The notes below the pieces were generated by a model. That model made no database searches, was not told the DNA's origin, and worked only from the letters and a program-made list of their open reading frames with translations. Source: CBDBEU01 sp965204565 (GTDB lineage Bacteria > Pseudomonadota > Alphaproteobacteria > Rhizobiales > TMED25). Taken from it: DNA of 64,000 bases. The stretch lies in assembly GCA_965204565.1 (NCBI GenBank), contig CBDBEU010000005.1, forward strand, positions 1,674,001 through 1,738,000, in the 5' to 3' direction. Shown here piece after piece: positions 8,405 to 17,393 of the stretch (position 1 is the first letter of the stretch; each line of letters begins with the position of its first letter). The position numbers were made by a program, and so were the translations under genes.

Positions 8405-9920
8405 ATGAAAACAGAAAGCTCTGAAGAGCGTCGACGGCATTACCGGGTGGCTCTCACCTTGCTCGGCCGCTACATGCTACCCGACCAGAATGAATATCCC
8501 TGTCAGGTACTCAATATATCGCCGGGCGGACTGGCACTTTCGACGCCAACCGGCGGAGAGCTTGGTGATCGCGTGGTCATGTATCTCGATCACATCGGGC
8601 GCATTGAAGGCGTGATATCTCGAAATTGGGAGGGCGGTTTCGCAATCCTCATCCGGGTACCGCAACTCAAGCGTGAACGTCTTGCCGAACAACTCACCTG
8701 GCTCGCCAACAAGGGAATCTTCACCTCCGCTGACGACCGTGAACACGATCGCGTGTCTCCCGATGATCCAGGCTCCATGTTGACTCTGCACGATGGCAGG
8801 CAAGTTGAATGCATCATGCTGGATGTATCGGTGGCGGTGCATCTGTGGGTACCAGAGAAAAACCCAAGATTGGCGGTTGATTCAAATGGTTGCCTCAACA
8901 CTACAGTCTTTGATGGAAAGATGGAGTGTTCACGATGGGCTGCCGTCAGCGTATCTATTTTACCGATAGCCGGAAGGCAGAGATTTGGGATCGCCGGCAG
9001 CGTGGGGAGTCGATGCGTTCGATTGGCCGCAGGTTCGATCACAAATCATCATCGATCTTTCCCTTGCTGTCCCGGACGGGTGGTATCCGGCCGCTGGCGC
9101 ACACAAGGTCGCGTCCAGCATTGACGCATTGTGATCGAGAGGAGATCTCCGGAGTGCTTGGGGCGCAACTGTACTTTCGTGCGATCGCACGTCGGCTACG
9201 CCGAGCGCCGTGGACGATCAGCCGCGAGGTGGAGCGCAATGGCGGCCGCGCGGGGTATCGCGCTGCGCGGTCGGATCAGGCTGCCCGGGACCGCGCCATC
9301 CCCGGCCACCGGGAGGGGGATTCGATTGCCGGCTCTCGCAACAGTTACATCGCAATGCTGGTCGAGCGCCAGTTCCGTTACGTGCTCCTCGCCAAGGTCC
9401 CCGACAAGAACACCGACGGCGTCGTAGCCGCGCTCGTCAGGCAGGTTCAGCACCTGCCGCGTGAACTTGCGCGGATCGCTCACCCGGGACCGGGGCAAGG
9501 AACTTGCCGACCCAAGCGTCTCACGCTCGCGACCGACCTCGAGGTCTGCTTCCGCGATCCCCACAGTCCCTGGCCCCACAGCCCCCGGCAGCGCGGCACC
9601 AACGAGAACACCAACCGGCTGCTGCGACAGTACTTCCCCAAGGGCACCGGCCTGTCTATGCACAGCCGGACCAAACCCGATGCCGTGGCGCGGGAACTCA
9701 ATGAGCGGCGGAGAAAGACATTGAACGACCACTCACCTGACGAGAAGTTCGCCGAGTGTGTGGCGGCGATCAGTTGAATTGGCAATTGAAAGTGACGTTG
9801 GGGCGAACCAAAGGCCGCGTCGTGCGTCATCATGAAGATGGTATGGCCATTGAATTCGATGACCGCGTCGATCTTGGAAAGCACTCTGAACACTTCCAGC
9901 GCAAACGAGCGCACGGCTGA
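8405..9920 (+). pseudogene. tandem PilZ-domain protein, split by IS30
   Basis: The 5' part (8405 to about 8880) has one complete PilZ domain: EERRRHYRVALTLLGRYM, CQVLNISPGGLALS, and a second domain that begins LTLHDGRQVECIMLDVS. An IS30 element then intervenes. After it, at about 9785-9920, the same strand continues with LKVTLGRTKGRVVRHHEDGMAIEFDD, the second half of a PilZ beta-barrel, and stops at 9920. PilZ domains bind cyclic di-GMP through RxxxR and D/NxSxxG. The second domain also has a frameshift just before the IS (GGASVGTREKPKIGG is in another frame). A minus-strand frame covering the 3' fragment is a shadow. Confidence 0.75.
8880..9779 (+). mobile_element. IS30-family element, internally deleted
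   Basis: The transposase starts near 8935 (MGCRQRIYFTDSRKAEIWD) and has the IS30 catalytic part: PGHREGDSIAGSRNSYIAMLVE, a D in a frameshifted THPGPGQG stretch (other frame LTRDRGKELAD), then RGTNENTNRLLRQYFPKGT. About 100 residues between the N-terminal helix-turn-helix part and the catalytic core, which intact IS30 transposases have, are missing. Imperfect terminal repeats, ATTCAAATGGTTGCC at 8880 and the inverse of ATTCAACTGATCGCC ending at 9779, match at most positions and fix the borders. It splits the PilZ gene and is inactive. Confidence 0.78.
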
Positions 9921-10139
9921 TATTCTCTCCCAAGGTACGCCGCCATTCTTGCCCACCCACCGGCGCAATGACCACTAGCTTTCGCCGTGTGTAAATAGTC
10001 GGCCACTTCCGCAATTCCCCATTTTGCGCTCTCTGAAAGGTCCAGTCGCGGCTGAACCAGGCAATCGGACGCCCTGAAAAACCCTTGGCTTTGAGCATCT
10101 TGGCGTGATTCCGTGGGGATATCAGCGACGGAGGGTACG
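9921..10139. other. region without a supported gene
   Basis: Between the end of the PilZ fragment and the next IS. A minus-strand frame contains WGIAEVADYLHTAKASGH, which vaguely recalls the end of a c-type cytochrome, but there is no CxxCH, no start and no context. I leave it unassigned. Confidence 0.25.
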
Positions 10140-11154
10140 ATGGCTGCACAGCGCGGGTTGTTCGATCCGGATGAGCGCTACGCGGCGTTATCGAAGGCGG
10201 GAGATCCGCTGGAGCGGCTTGCAGGGGGTATCGACTTCGAGCTCTTCCGGCCAGAGTTGGATGCGACGCTTGATCGTTCCGATGACGGCGCGCGGGCGCC
10301 GGACGAGACGACCATCCGGCGGTTCCGGGAAGCCCTGGTGCGGACCGGCGCGGTGGAGAAACTCTTCGCCCGGTTCGACGCGCATCTTAAGGACGCCGGA
10401 TATCTCGCCCGGATATCCCGCCATGGGCGGGCAGATCGTCGATGCCACCATCGTGGCGGCCCCGCGCCGGCGCATGACCGATGCCTAGAAGGAGATCGTC
10501 AAGGGCATAGAGGTATGGAAACGGGGGGCATCCCGCCTGATTGGCAGGCCAATCCCCGGAAACCGGCGCAAAAGGATCGCGACGCGCGTTGGACGCTCAA
10601 GCGAGGGTGCAGGAAGACGCGCCCGGACGGGCACGGCGATGGGCGCAATCACCACGCCGGTGTTCGGCTACAAATCCCATATCAATGCCGACCGGCGCCA
10701 CGGCTTCGTCCGGACATGGATCGTCACCGACGCCGCCCGGCATGACGGACGCGTAGCGGGCGGGCTTGTGGATCAGGCGAACACCGGCTCGACTGCCACC
10801 GGCTCGACTGTCCGGGCGGACACGGCGTATCGGTCGCAGAGGAACGAGAAGAAAATCGCCCGGGCCGGGCTGACCTCGAAGGTCCATTTCCGCCGCCCGC
10901 CCGGCAAGCCGATGCCTGTGCATCACGAGAGGGCCAATGCCGCACGGTCGAAGGTCCGATCCGCGATCGAACATCCCTTCGCCGGGATGAAGGCACGAAC
11001 GGGGTTCTTCGTCCGCACCATCGGCATCGCCCGGGTGAGGGCCAACATCGCATTCAACATGAAACGGCTGCTGTTCCGGAAGCGCAAAGGCGCCGTGGCA
11101 TGGCCCGGCCCCGGCGAAACCGAATCCCGAACCACAACCCAGGCAAAGGGCTGA
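10140..11154 (+). mobile_element. IS5-family element, type C copy 1, deleted and frameshifted
   Basis: The N-terminus reads MAAQRGLFDPDERYAALSKAGDPLERLAGGIDFELFRPEL, then jumps straight to DETTIRRFREALVRTGAVEKLFARFDAHL. The PPYDAVLMFK...LSFMRFLGLGL part that normally lies between is missing. A frameshift near 10425 moves the catalytic MGGQIVDATIV to another frame, and the rest (FGYKSHINADRRHGFVRTW, IVTDAARHDG, VRADTAYRSQ, AIEHPFAGMKARTGFFVRTIG) follows in a third. The missing middle piece survives in another copy at 56820-57437. Inactive. Confidence 0.82.
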
Positions 11155-11264
11155 CCCGCATCGCGGCCGTAAATGCGCTCTCGTCACCCGATCCCAGGCA
11201 GCAGACAGGGGTCGGCAGGGTGTCCAATCGCGTGCCGGCCATCCTGCCGCGTCACCAGATGCTT

Positions 11265-11410
11265 TCCCGATTTAGTCAAATTTTCTCCATTATTGATCCA
11301 AAAACCATGTAATATTTCTTTTTATTTTCTGAAAATTGAACATCTATACTTATTTATACACAAATACTTATCCGTCATGTTTCTCAATATAGAATATTGA
11401 GGGGCATGGA
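11265..11410 (+). promoter_or_regulatory. AT-rich upstream region of the transglutaminase-like gene
   Basis: About 145 bases far richer in A and T than anything nearby, with runs such as TATACTTATTTATAC and TAGAATATTGAGG. It lies between the IS5 remnant and the ATG at 11411 and probably holds the promoter; a GAGGGGC site precedes the start. No precise -35/-10 pair is claimed. AT-rich regulatory DNA of this kind is often bound by silencers such as MucR/Ros-type or H-NS-like proteins. Confidence 0.4.
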
Positions 11411-12061
11411 ATGAAACATTTACAGAAAGTGCTGGGGGCGGTTGCTGCCATATTTGTCGCTGGCTGTCAGGCGCAAGACATGGAGCCTGTTACTACCGCA
11501 AGTAGTGATAGTGAAATACGCTTCATGCGCGAGTATGGCGGATCACTTCCGCCGATCGGGTATGTCGACTTCTGCCGGCGTCAGTCTAGTGAATGCGCAA
11601 GCCGCAATTCGGGCCAAAGCAGGGTCACCATGACCCGCAAGCGGTGGGTCGAAGCCAATCAGATCAATACCGGAATCAATAGCACGATTGCACCGGCAAC
11701 CGACGATGAAATCTATCGCCTGGCCGAATATTGGACGCTGCCCGGCAAGGCCGGTGACTGCGAGGACTATGTGCTCGCCAAGCGCAAGACACTGATCGCC
11801 AATGGCTGGCCGGAATCGGCGCTGCTGATCACCGTCGTGCGGGATGAACAGGGCCTCGGCCACGCTGTCCTCACCGCCGCCACCGACATGGGTGACATCG
11901 TCCTCGACAACCGGACTGATCTGATCAGGCCGTGGGCCGACACTAACTACGTCTATTACAAGCGCCAGTCGCGCAACAATCCGCAGCGCTGGGTAGCACT
12001 CATGCCCAATGCCCAGATCAACACTTCGATTGCCACCGTTTTTGCCGGTCAGACCAACTGA
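11411..12061 (+). CDS. transglutaminase-like cysteine peptidase (LapG-type), lipoprotein
   Basis: 216 residues of the bacterial transglutaminase-like cysteine peptidase family (DUF920, PF06035). The N-terminus is a lipoprotein signal with a lipobox ending FVAGC (Cys19). The catalytic triad is legible: Cys117 in KAGDCEDYVLAKR, His151 in LGHAVLT and Asp166 in DIVLDNR. Relatives such as LapG cut adhesins at the outer membrane under cyclic di-GMP control. No LapD or large adhesin is visible here, so that role is inference; the broken PAS and PilZ genes just upstream hint that a cyclic di-GMP setting once existed. It is intact, unlike its neighbours on both sides. Confidence 0.88.
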   Translation: MKHLQKVLGAVAAIFVAGCQAQDMEPVTTASSDSEIRFMREYGGSLPPIGYVDFCRRQSSECASRNSGQSRVTMTRKRWVEANQINTGINSTIAPATDDEIYRLAEYWTLPGKAGDCEDYVLAKRKTLIANGWPESALLITVVRDEQGLGHAVLTAATDMGDIVLDNRTDLIRPWADTNYVYYKRQSRNNPQRWVALMPNAQINTSIATVFAGQTN

Positions 12062-12329
12062 ACGCGCACCACTTTTGTCAGCAACGATCCGGCCATTCCC
12101 CCCGCACTGATCCTCGGGCTGGATCGTAACTAGGCCGGCCCCTTCGGGAGCCGATCATTTTTTATCCGACATTCACGGGATGACGGCCATCGTCGAACTG
12201 ATATTGCCTCCACGGGCGGACATCTGCAACCCCGGACCATCGCCATGGGTCGGGCTGATCGCCATGGAATCCATGTCGAGCACGATGGCCCTGGGCGGAT
12301 GCCGCGCGTGCACCCGGCCAATTCATTGT

Positions 12330-12655
12330 CCCGACAGATCGGTCGGTGCGGGGAGGTTCTCGTCACCGTCAAGGAACTCTGTCTCCAATCGCCCCATACG
12401 GCCGATCGATTGATCGGGCTCACGCCGCGATGGCGCCCGAATGGATCACACCGGACATGGACGGTTCAGTCGGCCCGCCCCATGGCGCGCAGGAAGGCAC
12501 CGCCTGGAACGGGCATTTTGGCTGCATGTGCCGTCACCCCTTGTTCGTCCTTAACCGGTTTGGCCGCCTCGAACGCCGTTCATTGCGCCCCGGCAATGTT
12601 CACAGCGCCGATGGCCGGGAAAATGTGCTCAAGCCGGTGTTGGCGCGCCGGCGAG
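12330..12655 (+). mobile_element. IS1380-family fragment
   Basis: An internal transposase piece: IDRAHAAMAPEWITPDMDGSVGPPHG, GTAWNGHFGCMCRHPLFVLNRFGRLERR and GNVHSADGRENV, matching the complete-length remnant at 31960-33215 residue by residue in most places. Ends abruptly near 12655, where sequence of a lytic transglycosylase begins. The stretch 12062-12329 before it shows no gene. Confidence 0.78.
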
Positions 12656-13148
12656 CCGTGGCTTGAGGAGGTCGTGGTACCCCGTGACATGCCATGGGAT
12701 CAGGCCGATCTCGCGATCCGCACATCCGCGCGCGCAATGGGCCGTCTGGGGGGTGAGACTGGACGCAATGGCGCGCTTCGAAAGGACCAATTCCCCGCAG
12801 CCCTGCTGCTGCCCATGGGGCGGCTTGGACCGGCCTTCCTCGCCTACCATAATTTCGATGTCTATCTGAACTGGAACAATTCGCTGGTTTACAGCCTAAC
12901 GGCAGCTTATTTTGCAACCCGCTTGGCCGGCGCGCCGAAGGTAAATCCGGGTCATGGCTCTCCGAGGGTCATGAGCCTAGGGCAAGTCAAGGGTTTCAGC
13001 AAATTTGTAACGCGCAGGCTATGATGTCGGCAAGATTGACGGTATCATAGGCGCCAAAACCCAAGCTACGGCAAAAGCTGTATAGATTCACACCGGACTT
13101 GCAGAGGATTCCTATCCGACCCCGGAACTCCACCAGAAACTACGATAA
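12656..13148 (+). pseudogene. C-terminal stump of MltB-family lytic murein transglycosylase
   Basis: Joined across three frames the strand reads EVVVPRDMPWDQADLAIR, AQWAVWGVRLD, AALLLPMGRLGPAFLAYHNFD, VYLNWNNSLVYSLTAAYFATRLAG, then LGQVKGFSKF and, in a new frame, YDVGKIDGIIGAKTQA and SYPTPELHQKLR. This is the end of a soluble/MltB-type transglycosylase with a C-terminal peptidoglycan-binding (PG_binding_1) domain. The catalytic N-terminal half is gone, replaced by the IS1380 fragment. There are at least two frameshifts and an in-frame TAG after KAV. Non-functional. Confidence 0.75.
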
Positions 13149-13203
13149 CCAAACCGTCTGGTGAGTAATCGGTCAGGCCTAATTTTAACGGGAGATTTAC
13201 AAT

Positions 13204-14181
13204 ATGCTGAATGCCGCAATGGTGGGCCTTGGATGGTGGGGCAAGCACTCGATTGATTCAGTGCAAGGCTCCAGCGACAAGATCAGATTTGTTGCCGCCT
13301 CTTCGCGTCACACCGGCCAGCATGCAGACTATCTGGCTGCCGAGGGCATTGCCGCAAAGGCGAGCTATGCCGAGGTGCTGGCCGACGATGCGGTCGATGC
13401 CGTGGTGCTGACCACTCCGCACTCCCAGCATCACCAGCAGATTATCGATGCCGCCGCCGCCGGCAAGCACGTGTTCGTCGAAAAACCGGTGACGTTGACC
13501 CGTGCTCATGCGGTTGAGGCTTTAGATGCCATAAAAGCCAATGGCCTGACGCTGGGATCGGGTTTCAGCCGCCGTTTCCAGCCGTCATTCAATGCCCTGT
13601 TGGACACTGTCAGAAGCGGCGATATTGGCGAAGTACTGCATATTGTAGGTGATCACTCCGGGCCCAGCGCCTACAAGCTGCAAAAGGGTGCATGGCGCGC
13701 GGCGCGTGCAGAAAACCCCTGCGGCGCCATGGCCGCGCGCGGTATTCATGTGCTTGACAGCATGATCCATGTTGCCGGTCCCGTCTCATCGCTGACTGCG
13801 ATCAGTGACCGCCGCGTTATCGATCTGGAGGTCGATGATACCTCGGTGATGATGATGCGCTTTGCCGGCGGTGCCAGCGGGTATCTCAGCTCGATCTACG
13901 TCACCGCGGATATCTGGCGCCTGCAGGTCTATGGCTCCAAGGGTTATGCGATGATGCGTGGCGAAACCTCTTTGGTGACCAAGAATCTGTCGTATGTCGA
14001 GCACATCACCAATTTTGCCCCCGCCAATATTGTTGGCATGGCGTTGGAATCCTTCGCCGATGCAGCCGCCGGCGGCGAACCTTTCCCTGTAACGCCTGAT
14101 GAGGTGGTAGCCGGTGTTGCGGCCTGTGAGGCGATGGCCAAATCCGTCGAGCAGAGTTCCTCATGGATTGATGTCGTCTGA
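13204..14181 (+). CDS. Gfo/Idh/MocA family NAD(P)-dependent oxidoreductase
   Basis: 325 residues. The Rossmann start is MVGLGWWGKHSID; VVLTTPHSQHHQQIIDAA and HVFVEKPVTLT (family Lys of EKP) follow, then the C-terminal alpha/beta dimer domain. The family oxidises or reduces sugars, inositols and related hydroxy compounds. It is preceded by GGGAG about ten bases before the ATG at 13204. It starts about 55 bases after the transglycosylase stump and is followed by a cupin gene. Together they converge on the molybdenum hydroxylase operon, suggesting one catabolic cluster. The substrate is not readable. Confidence 0.9.
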   Translation: MLNAAMVGLGWWGKHSIDSVQGSSDKIRFVAASSRHTGQHADYLAAEGIAAKASYAEVLADDAVDAVVLTTPHSQHHQQIIDAAAAGKHVFVEKPVTLTRAHAVEALDAIKANGLTLGSGFSRRFQPSFNALLDTVRSGDIGEVLHIVGDHSGPSAYKLQKGAWRAARAENPCGAMAARGIHVLDSMIHVAGPVSSLTAISDRRVIDLEVDDTSVMMMRFAGGASGYLSSIYVTADIWRLQVYGSKGYAMMRGETSLVTKNLSYVEHITNFAPANIVGMALESFADAAAGGEPFPVTPDEVVAGVAACEAMAKSVEQSSSWIDVV

Positions 14182-14267
14182 CGGCTGAGAGCTTCATCAG
14201 GCCTTGCCCACTGCGGCATCTGTGGCAACATGTGAGCAAATGAACTGGATGGCTGGGAGGATTTGAA

Positions 14268-14720
14268 ATGAGCACGCAATCAGCACCGGACTTCGACCAC
14301 AGCTTCAAGGCCATGCACGACCATGAAGCCGAATGGGAAGAAGGCTCCGATCACGACATTCTGACGCTTCCCAAGGGCGTCAAGATCAAGATCCTAGCGC
14401 ATGATCCGATAATGAAGCGCTTCGACATGAAGGTCAAATTTCCGCCCGGATACGTCGAGCCCGAACACAGCCACAAGAGCTGGCACTCGATCATCGTGCT
14501 CAAGGGCCGCATGTGCGTTGCTGGCAAGGATTTGCGCCCGGGCGATTATGTATTCGGCTGGGATGAACTCCACGGGCCTTACGAGTATCCGGACGGCTGC
14601 GAGGTGTTCTGCGTGTTCATGGGCGAAGGCACCCAGCACATCTGGGACCAGGCCAAGCACGATGCGCATGAAAAGACCTGGACGCCGGAAACCGACGCCG
14701 GAAAAGAGGCGGCGGAGTAA
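14268..14720 (+). CDS. single-domain cupin protein
   Basis: 150 residues. The cupin core carries EPEHSHKSWHSIIVLKGRM (ligands within the HSHKSWH stretch and a glutamate position replaced by Ile/Val), then LRPGDYVFGWDELHGPYEY. RBS GGGAGG is 8 bases before the ATG. Cupins of this size are often isomerases, dioxygenases or ligand-binding proteins; nothing in it fixes which. It is co-directional with the Gfo/Idh gene (86-base gap) and ends at a clear terminator. Confidence 0.83.
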   Translation: MSTQSAPDFDHSFKAMHDHEAEWEEGSDHDILTLPKGVKIKILAHDPIMKRFDMKVKFPPGYVEPEHSHKSWHSIIVLKGRMCVAGKDLRPGDYVFGWDELHGPYEYPDGCEVFCVFMGEGTQHIWDQAKHDAHEKTWTPETDAGKEAAE

Positions 14721-14779
14721 ACTTCACCGTCAGCAATTCCGGGCGGTGGCTCGGACTGTGTGTCAGCGCCAACGAATGT

Positions 14780-14807
14780 CAGGCGGGCCTGTGCCCGCCT
14801 GTTTTTT
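14780..14807 (+). terminator. Rho-independent terminator after the cupin gene
   Basis: A perfect nine-base stem CAGGCGGGC / GCCCGCCTG with a four-base loop (CTGT) is followed directly by six T residues. It ends the Gfo/Idh-cupin transcript just before the convergent CocE-type gene stop at 14816. Confidence 0.9.
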
Positions 14808-14815
14808 GAAATGCC

Positions 14816-16564
14816 TTACTTTTTGGGAATGATCGGCAGCAGCACATGGGCTTTGTGATCGGGGCCCACATGCAGCGTTACATCAGCGCCGTACACATCC
14901 GCCGGCCGGTCGCGTGGCTCATCGTGCTTGAACGGGCCGACGCCGGTAAACACCTCACCCAGATTACCAAGCCCCTGTGACTTGCCGCCCGGCCATTCAT
15001 AATCGCGCCCGCGCACGCTGAGCGCGATGCGATGCCCCTTGGGCACAACAATGCAGGTCGGCCAGATCTCGATATCAAGCTCGTAGATCTCGTTTGGCGT
15101 TAGTGGTTCGATCTCATCATGGGTGTGATAGGGCCGGTGAGGCAGCGAGAGTTTTTCATCGAGCTTGCGATGCGAGGCCCTGAGCCAGCCCTGAGCAATG
15201 GGCGTGTGCGGATCGAGCGCGCCCATGAAGGTCACTTCCTTGAAGTCGGGCGAGAATACCCTCAGCACCAAAAACAGATCGGCATCGGTGCTGGCCGAGG
15301 AGACAAACAGCTTGGCGGCAATCGGCCCGATGATTTCAGTGTCCTCACCGATCGGTGGGCTCATGAACGTCGCCCCGTCGGAAAACCCGCCATAGGTTAC
15401 TTCGAACTTGTTGTTGGCGGGCCGATCGAACAGCAAATGGGTGCGGCCGTGAAGGTACCACTTGGTCCATTTGGTGCGTGCCAGCGGCCATTCGTCCTCC
15501 GAGCGCGGTTCAAATTTCTCGCCCGGAGAGCGCACTAACAGCGCCACTTTCGGTTGTTCCTTCCAGCCCGTGTCTTCGCCTTTAAGGAAATGTCCAAAAA
15601 AGCGCTTTTGAATTTCAACGCCATAGTCGGTGTAAAACTCGGTCCAGTGCTCGATACCGTGTACTTCGAGCCACTTCTCCTCCGAAGCTGAACGCACGAA
15701 GCCCTCGAAATTACCGCGCGGATGCAGGCCCTGACCGCCCCAATTGGCCGATGACAACATCGGCACCTCGACCTTTGACCAGTCCGGCATGCGGCTCGTC
15801 CAGTATTCATCAGTGGCCAGCGGATTGTCGATGCAGTCCTGATAAAAGTCGCGGCGTTTGGCACCGAGCTCCTCTTTCGACAAGGTCGGCGGACCTGACA
15901 CCCAGTCGCCATTCATCCGGCTTCTGAAGCCTTCCTTGCCGATACCATGCTGAACCGTCACCACCTGCTTGGGAAACCAGGCATCGCCGAATGTGCACAA
16001 AATGCCGCCATGATGGCTGAGGTCGCGGTAATAGTCTGCCGCCCCCTCCCAGGTGCAGATCGCAGCCAAATGCTTTGGCTGCAGCGCTGCCACCTGCCAC
16101 TGGTTCATGGCGTAGTAGGAAATGCCGTTGAGACCGACCTTGCCATTCGACCAGGGTTGAACGCCGGCCCATTCAATGCACTCGGCAAAGTCCTTGGCCT
16201 CCTGTGCCGACCAGATATCGAGAATCCCGGGGGAGCGCCCGGCGCCGCGTGAATCAACACGCACCACTGCATAGTCATCCGGCACCCAGCGTTCCGGATC
16301 GACCACCTCCCAATTCTGATACTTGTTGGTCGATTCAGACGGTACATCCGGGTGCTCTTCGCACATGCGCCGCCACTGTTCGACATACAAATCTTCAAAA
16401 TGGAGCCATTTGCCATAGGGCCCGTAGGTCATGATCACGCCATAACGGTCTTCCTTGACCGGCCGGTAGACGTCGCAGCGCAGCACCACGCCGTCGCTCA
16501 TCTTGATTGGCACGTCCCAGTCGATGCGCATGCCATCACGAATCTCCGATTTGAAATCGCTCAT
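14816..16564 (-). CDS. CocE/NonD family hydrolase (X-Pro dipeptidyl-peptidase S15 fold)
   Basis: 582 residues from the ATG at 16564, chosen for the GAGGGGAGG site just before it. The N-terminal alpha/beta-hydrolase part has VIMTYGPYGKW, VRVDSRGAGRSPG and the nucleophile elbow GLNGISYYAMNQWQVA; HGIEHWTEFY may hold the histidine. A C-terminal jelly-roll domain follows (TKWYLHGRTHLL, LFVSSASTDADLFLVLRVFSPD, ALSVRGRDYEWPGG). Relatives cleave esters or amides such as cocaine or glutaryl-amides. It is the last gene of a six-gene operon with the molybdenum hydroxylase and lies 36 bases after the alpha/beta-hydrolase-like gene. Confidence 0.92.
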   Translation of the reverse strand: MSDFKSEIRDGMRIDWDVPIKMSDGVVLRCDVYRPVKEDRYGVIMTYGPYGKWLHFEDLYVEQWRRMCEEHPDVPSESTNKYQNWEVVDPERWVPDDYAVVRVDSRGAGRSPGILDIWSAQEAKDFAECIEWAGVQPWSNGKVGLNGISYYAMNQWQVAALQPKHLAAICTWEGAADYYRDLSHHGGILCTFGDAWFPKQVVTVQHGIGKEGFRSRMNGDWVSGPPTLSKEELGAKRRDFYQDCIDNPLATDEYWTSRMPDWSKVEVPMLSSANWGGQGLHPRGNFEGFVRSASEEKWLEVHGIEHWTEFYTDYGVEIQKRFFGHFLKGEDTGWKEQPKVALLVRSPGEKFEPRSEDEWPLARTKWTKWYLHGRTHLLFDRPANNKFEVTYGGFSDGATFMSPPIGEDTEIIGPIAAKLFVSSASTDADLFLVLRVFSPDFKEVTFMGALDPHTPIAQGWLRASHRKLDEKLSLPHRPYHTHDEIEPLTPNEIYELDIEIWPTCIVVPKGHRIALSVRGRDYEWPGGKSQGLGNLGEVFTGVGPFKHDEPRDRPADVYGADVTLHVGPDHKAHVLLPIIPKK

Positions 16565-16600
16565 ACTACCTCCCCTCACAAGCCGCTTGCGGCTCATTCA

Positions 16601-17383
16601 TTATTGGAGTCCTAGAAATGGGCCAACCTTTTCAACGAGTTGGTCCGGATCTTGAATCTGCGGGCAATGGCCAACGCCCATAAGTTCAACATAAGTCGTA
16701 CCTGCAATTCCGTCGGCAAGCTCGCGCGACATTGCAGGTGTCGTTGTCTGGTCTTCAAGACCGACTACCACCAGCACGCGATTTGTGATCTTGCCAAGAT
16801 TAGCGCGATGATCGAGCGCGGCGAGCGCCAGGCACGTATCGGCAAAAGCATCGGGCTGGACACTCATCAACTGCCGCTTGCGTTCCTCGATCACTTGCGG
16901 CTGTGCCGCCACATAGTCGGGCGGGAACATGCGCGCCACCGCTATATCGAGCACTGTCTCAATGCCGCCCTCGCGCACTTTCTCGGCCATGCCCCTCAGC
17001 GGCACCTTGGCGGCATCGGGAAAGGCTGCGCCTGAATCCGCTACCACCAGCCGGTTGAAAAGCTCCCCATGGCGGATCGCAAGACCGACAGCGATAAAGC
17101 CGCCCGCGCCATTGGCAAATACATCTGTGGAGGTGGGAAGTTTCAGCGCCGTGATCGCCTCTGCCGTCCAGTCCGACAGCTCGTCGACGGTTTTGGGCCC
17201 TGGGTCAGAGGCGCCAAAGCCGGGAAAGGAAAGCCGCGTCACCCGGCGTTGCGTGGTAAGACGCGGCAGGATTGTTTCATAGACGCTGGCATCGGCGAGC
17301 AGCGTGTGGAGCAGCAACAGGTCCGGCCCCTCGCCATCCTGAAAATATTCAAACTTGAGACCGCCGATTTCGATCAATGCCAT
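16601..17383 (-). CDS. alpha/beta-hydrolase fold protein lacking the nucleophile
   Basis: 260 residues from the ATG at 17383. The fold is clear: DLLLLHTLLADASVYE, LSFPGFGASDPG, VFANGAGGFIAVGLAIRH, RVLVVVGLEDQTTTP with Asp211, and GVGHCPQIQDPDQLVEKVGPFL with His239. At the nucleophile elbow, where hydrolases have N-S-M-G-G, this has N91-G92-A93-G94-G95, so the Ser/Cys/Asp is replaced by glycine. The oxyanion HG is also unusual (HTLL). Acid and histidine are kept. It may be a non-hydrolytic lyase-like or binding member. It begins 10 bases after the CoxL-type gene and is certainly co-transcribed with it. Confidence 0.85.
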   Translation of the reverse strand: MALIEIGGLKFEYFQDGEGPDLLLLHTLLADASVYETILPRLTTQRRVTRLSFPGFGASDPGPKTVDELSDWTAEAITALKLPTSTDVFANGAGGFIAVGLAIRHGELFNRLVVADSGAAFPDAAKVPLRGMAEKVREGGIETVLDIAVARMFPPDYVAAQPQVIEERKRQLMSVQPDAFADTCLALAALDHRANLGKITNRVLVVVGLEDQTTTPAMSRELADGIAGTTYVELMGVGHCPQIQDPDQLVEKVGPFLGLQ

Positions 17384-17393
17384 GCGTGTTCCT

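Noticed and set aside
9733..10149. Minus-strand frame after the IS30 element
   Set aside because: It overlaps, on the opposite strand, the 3' PilZ fragment (GRVVRHHEDGMAIEF), which is the real signal.
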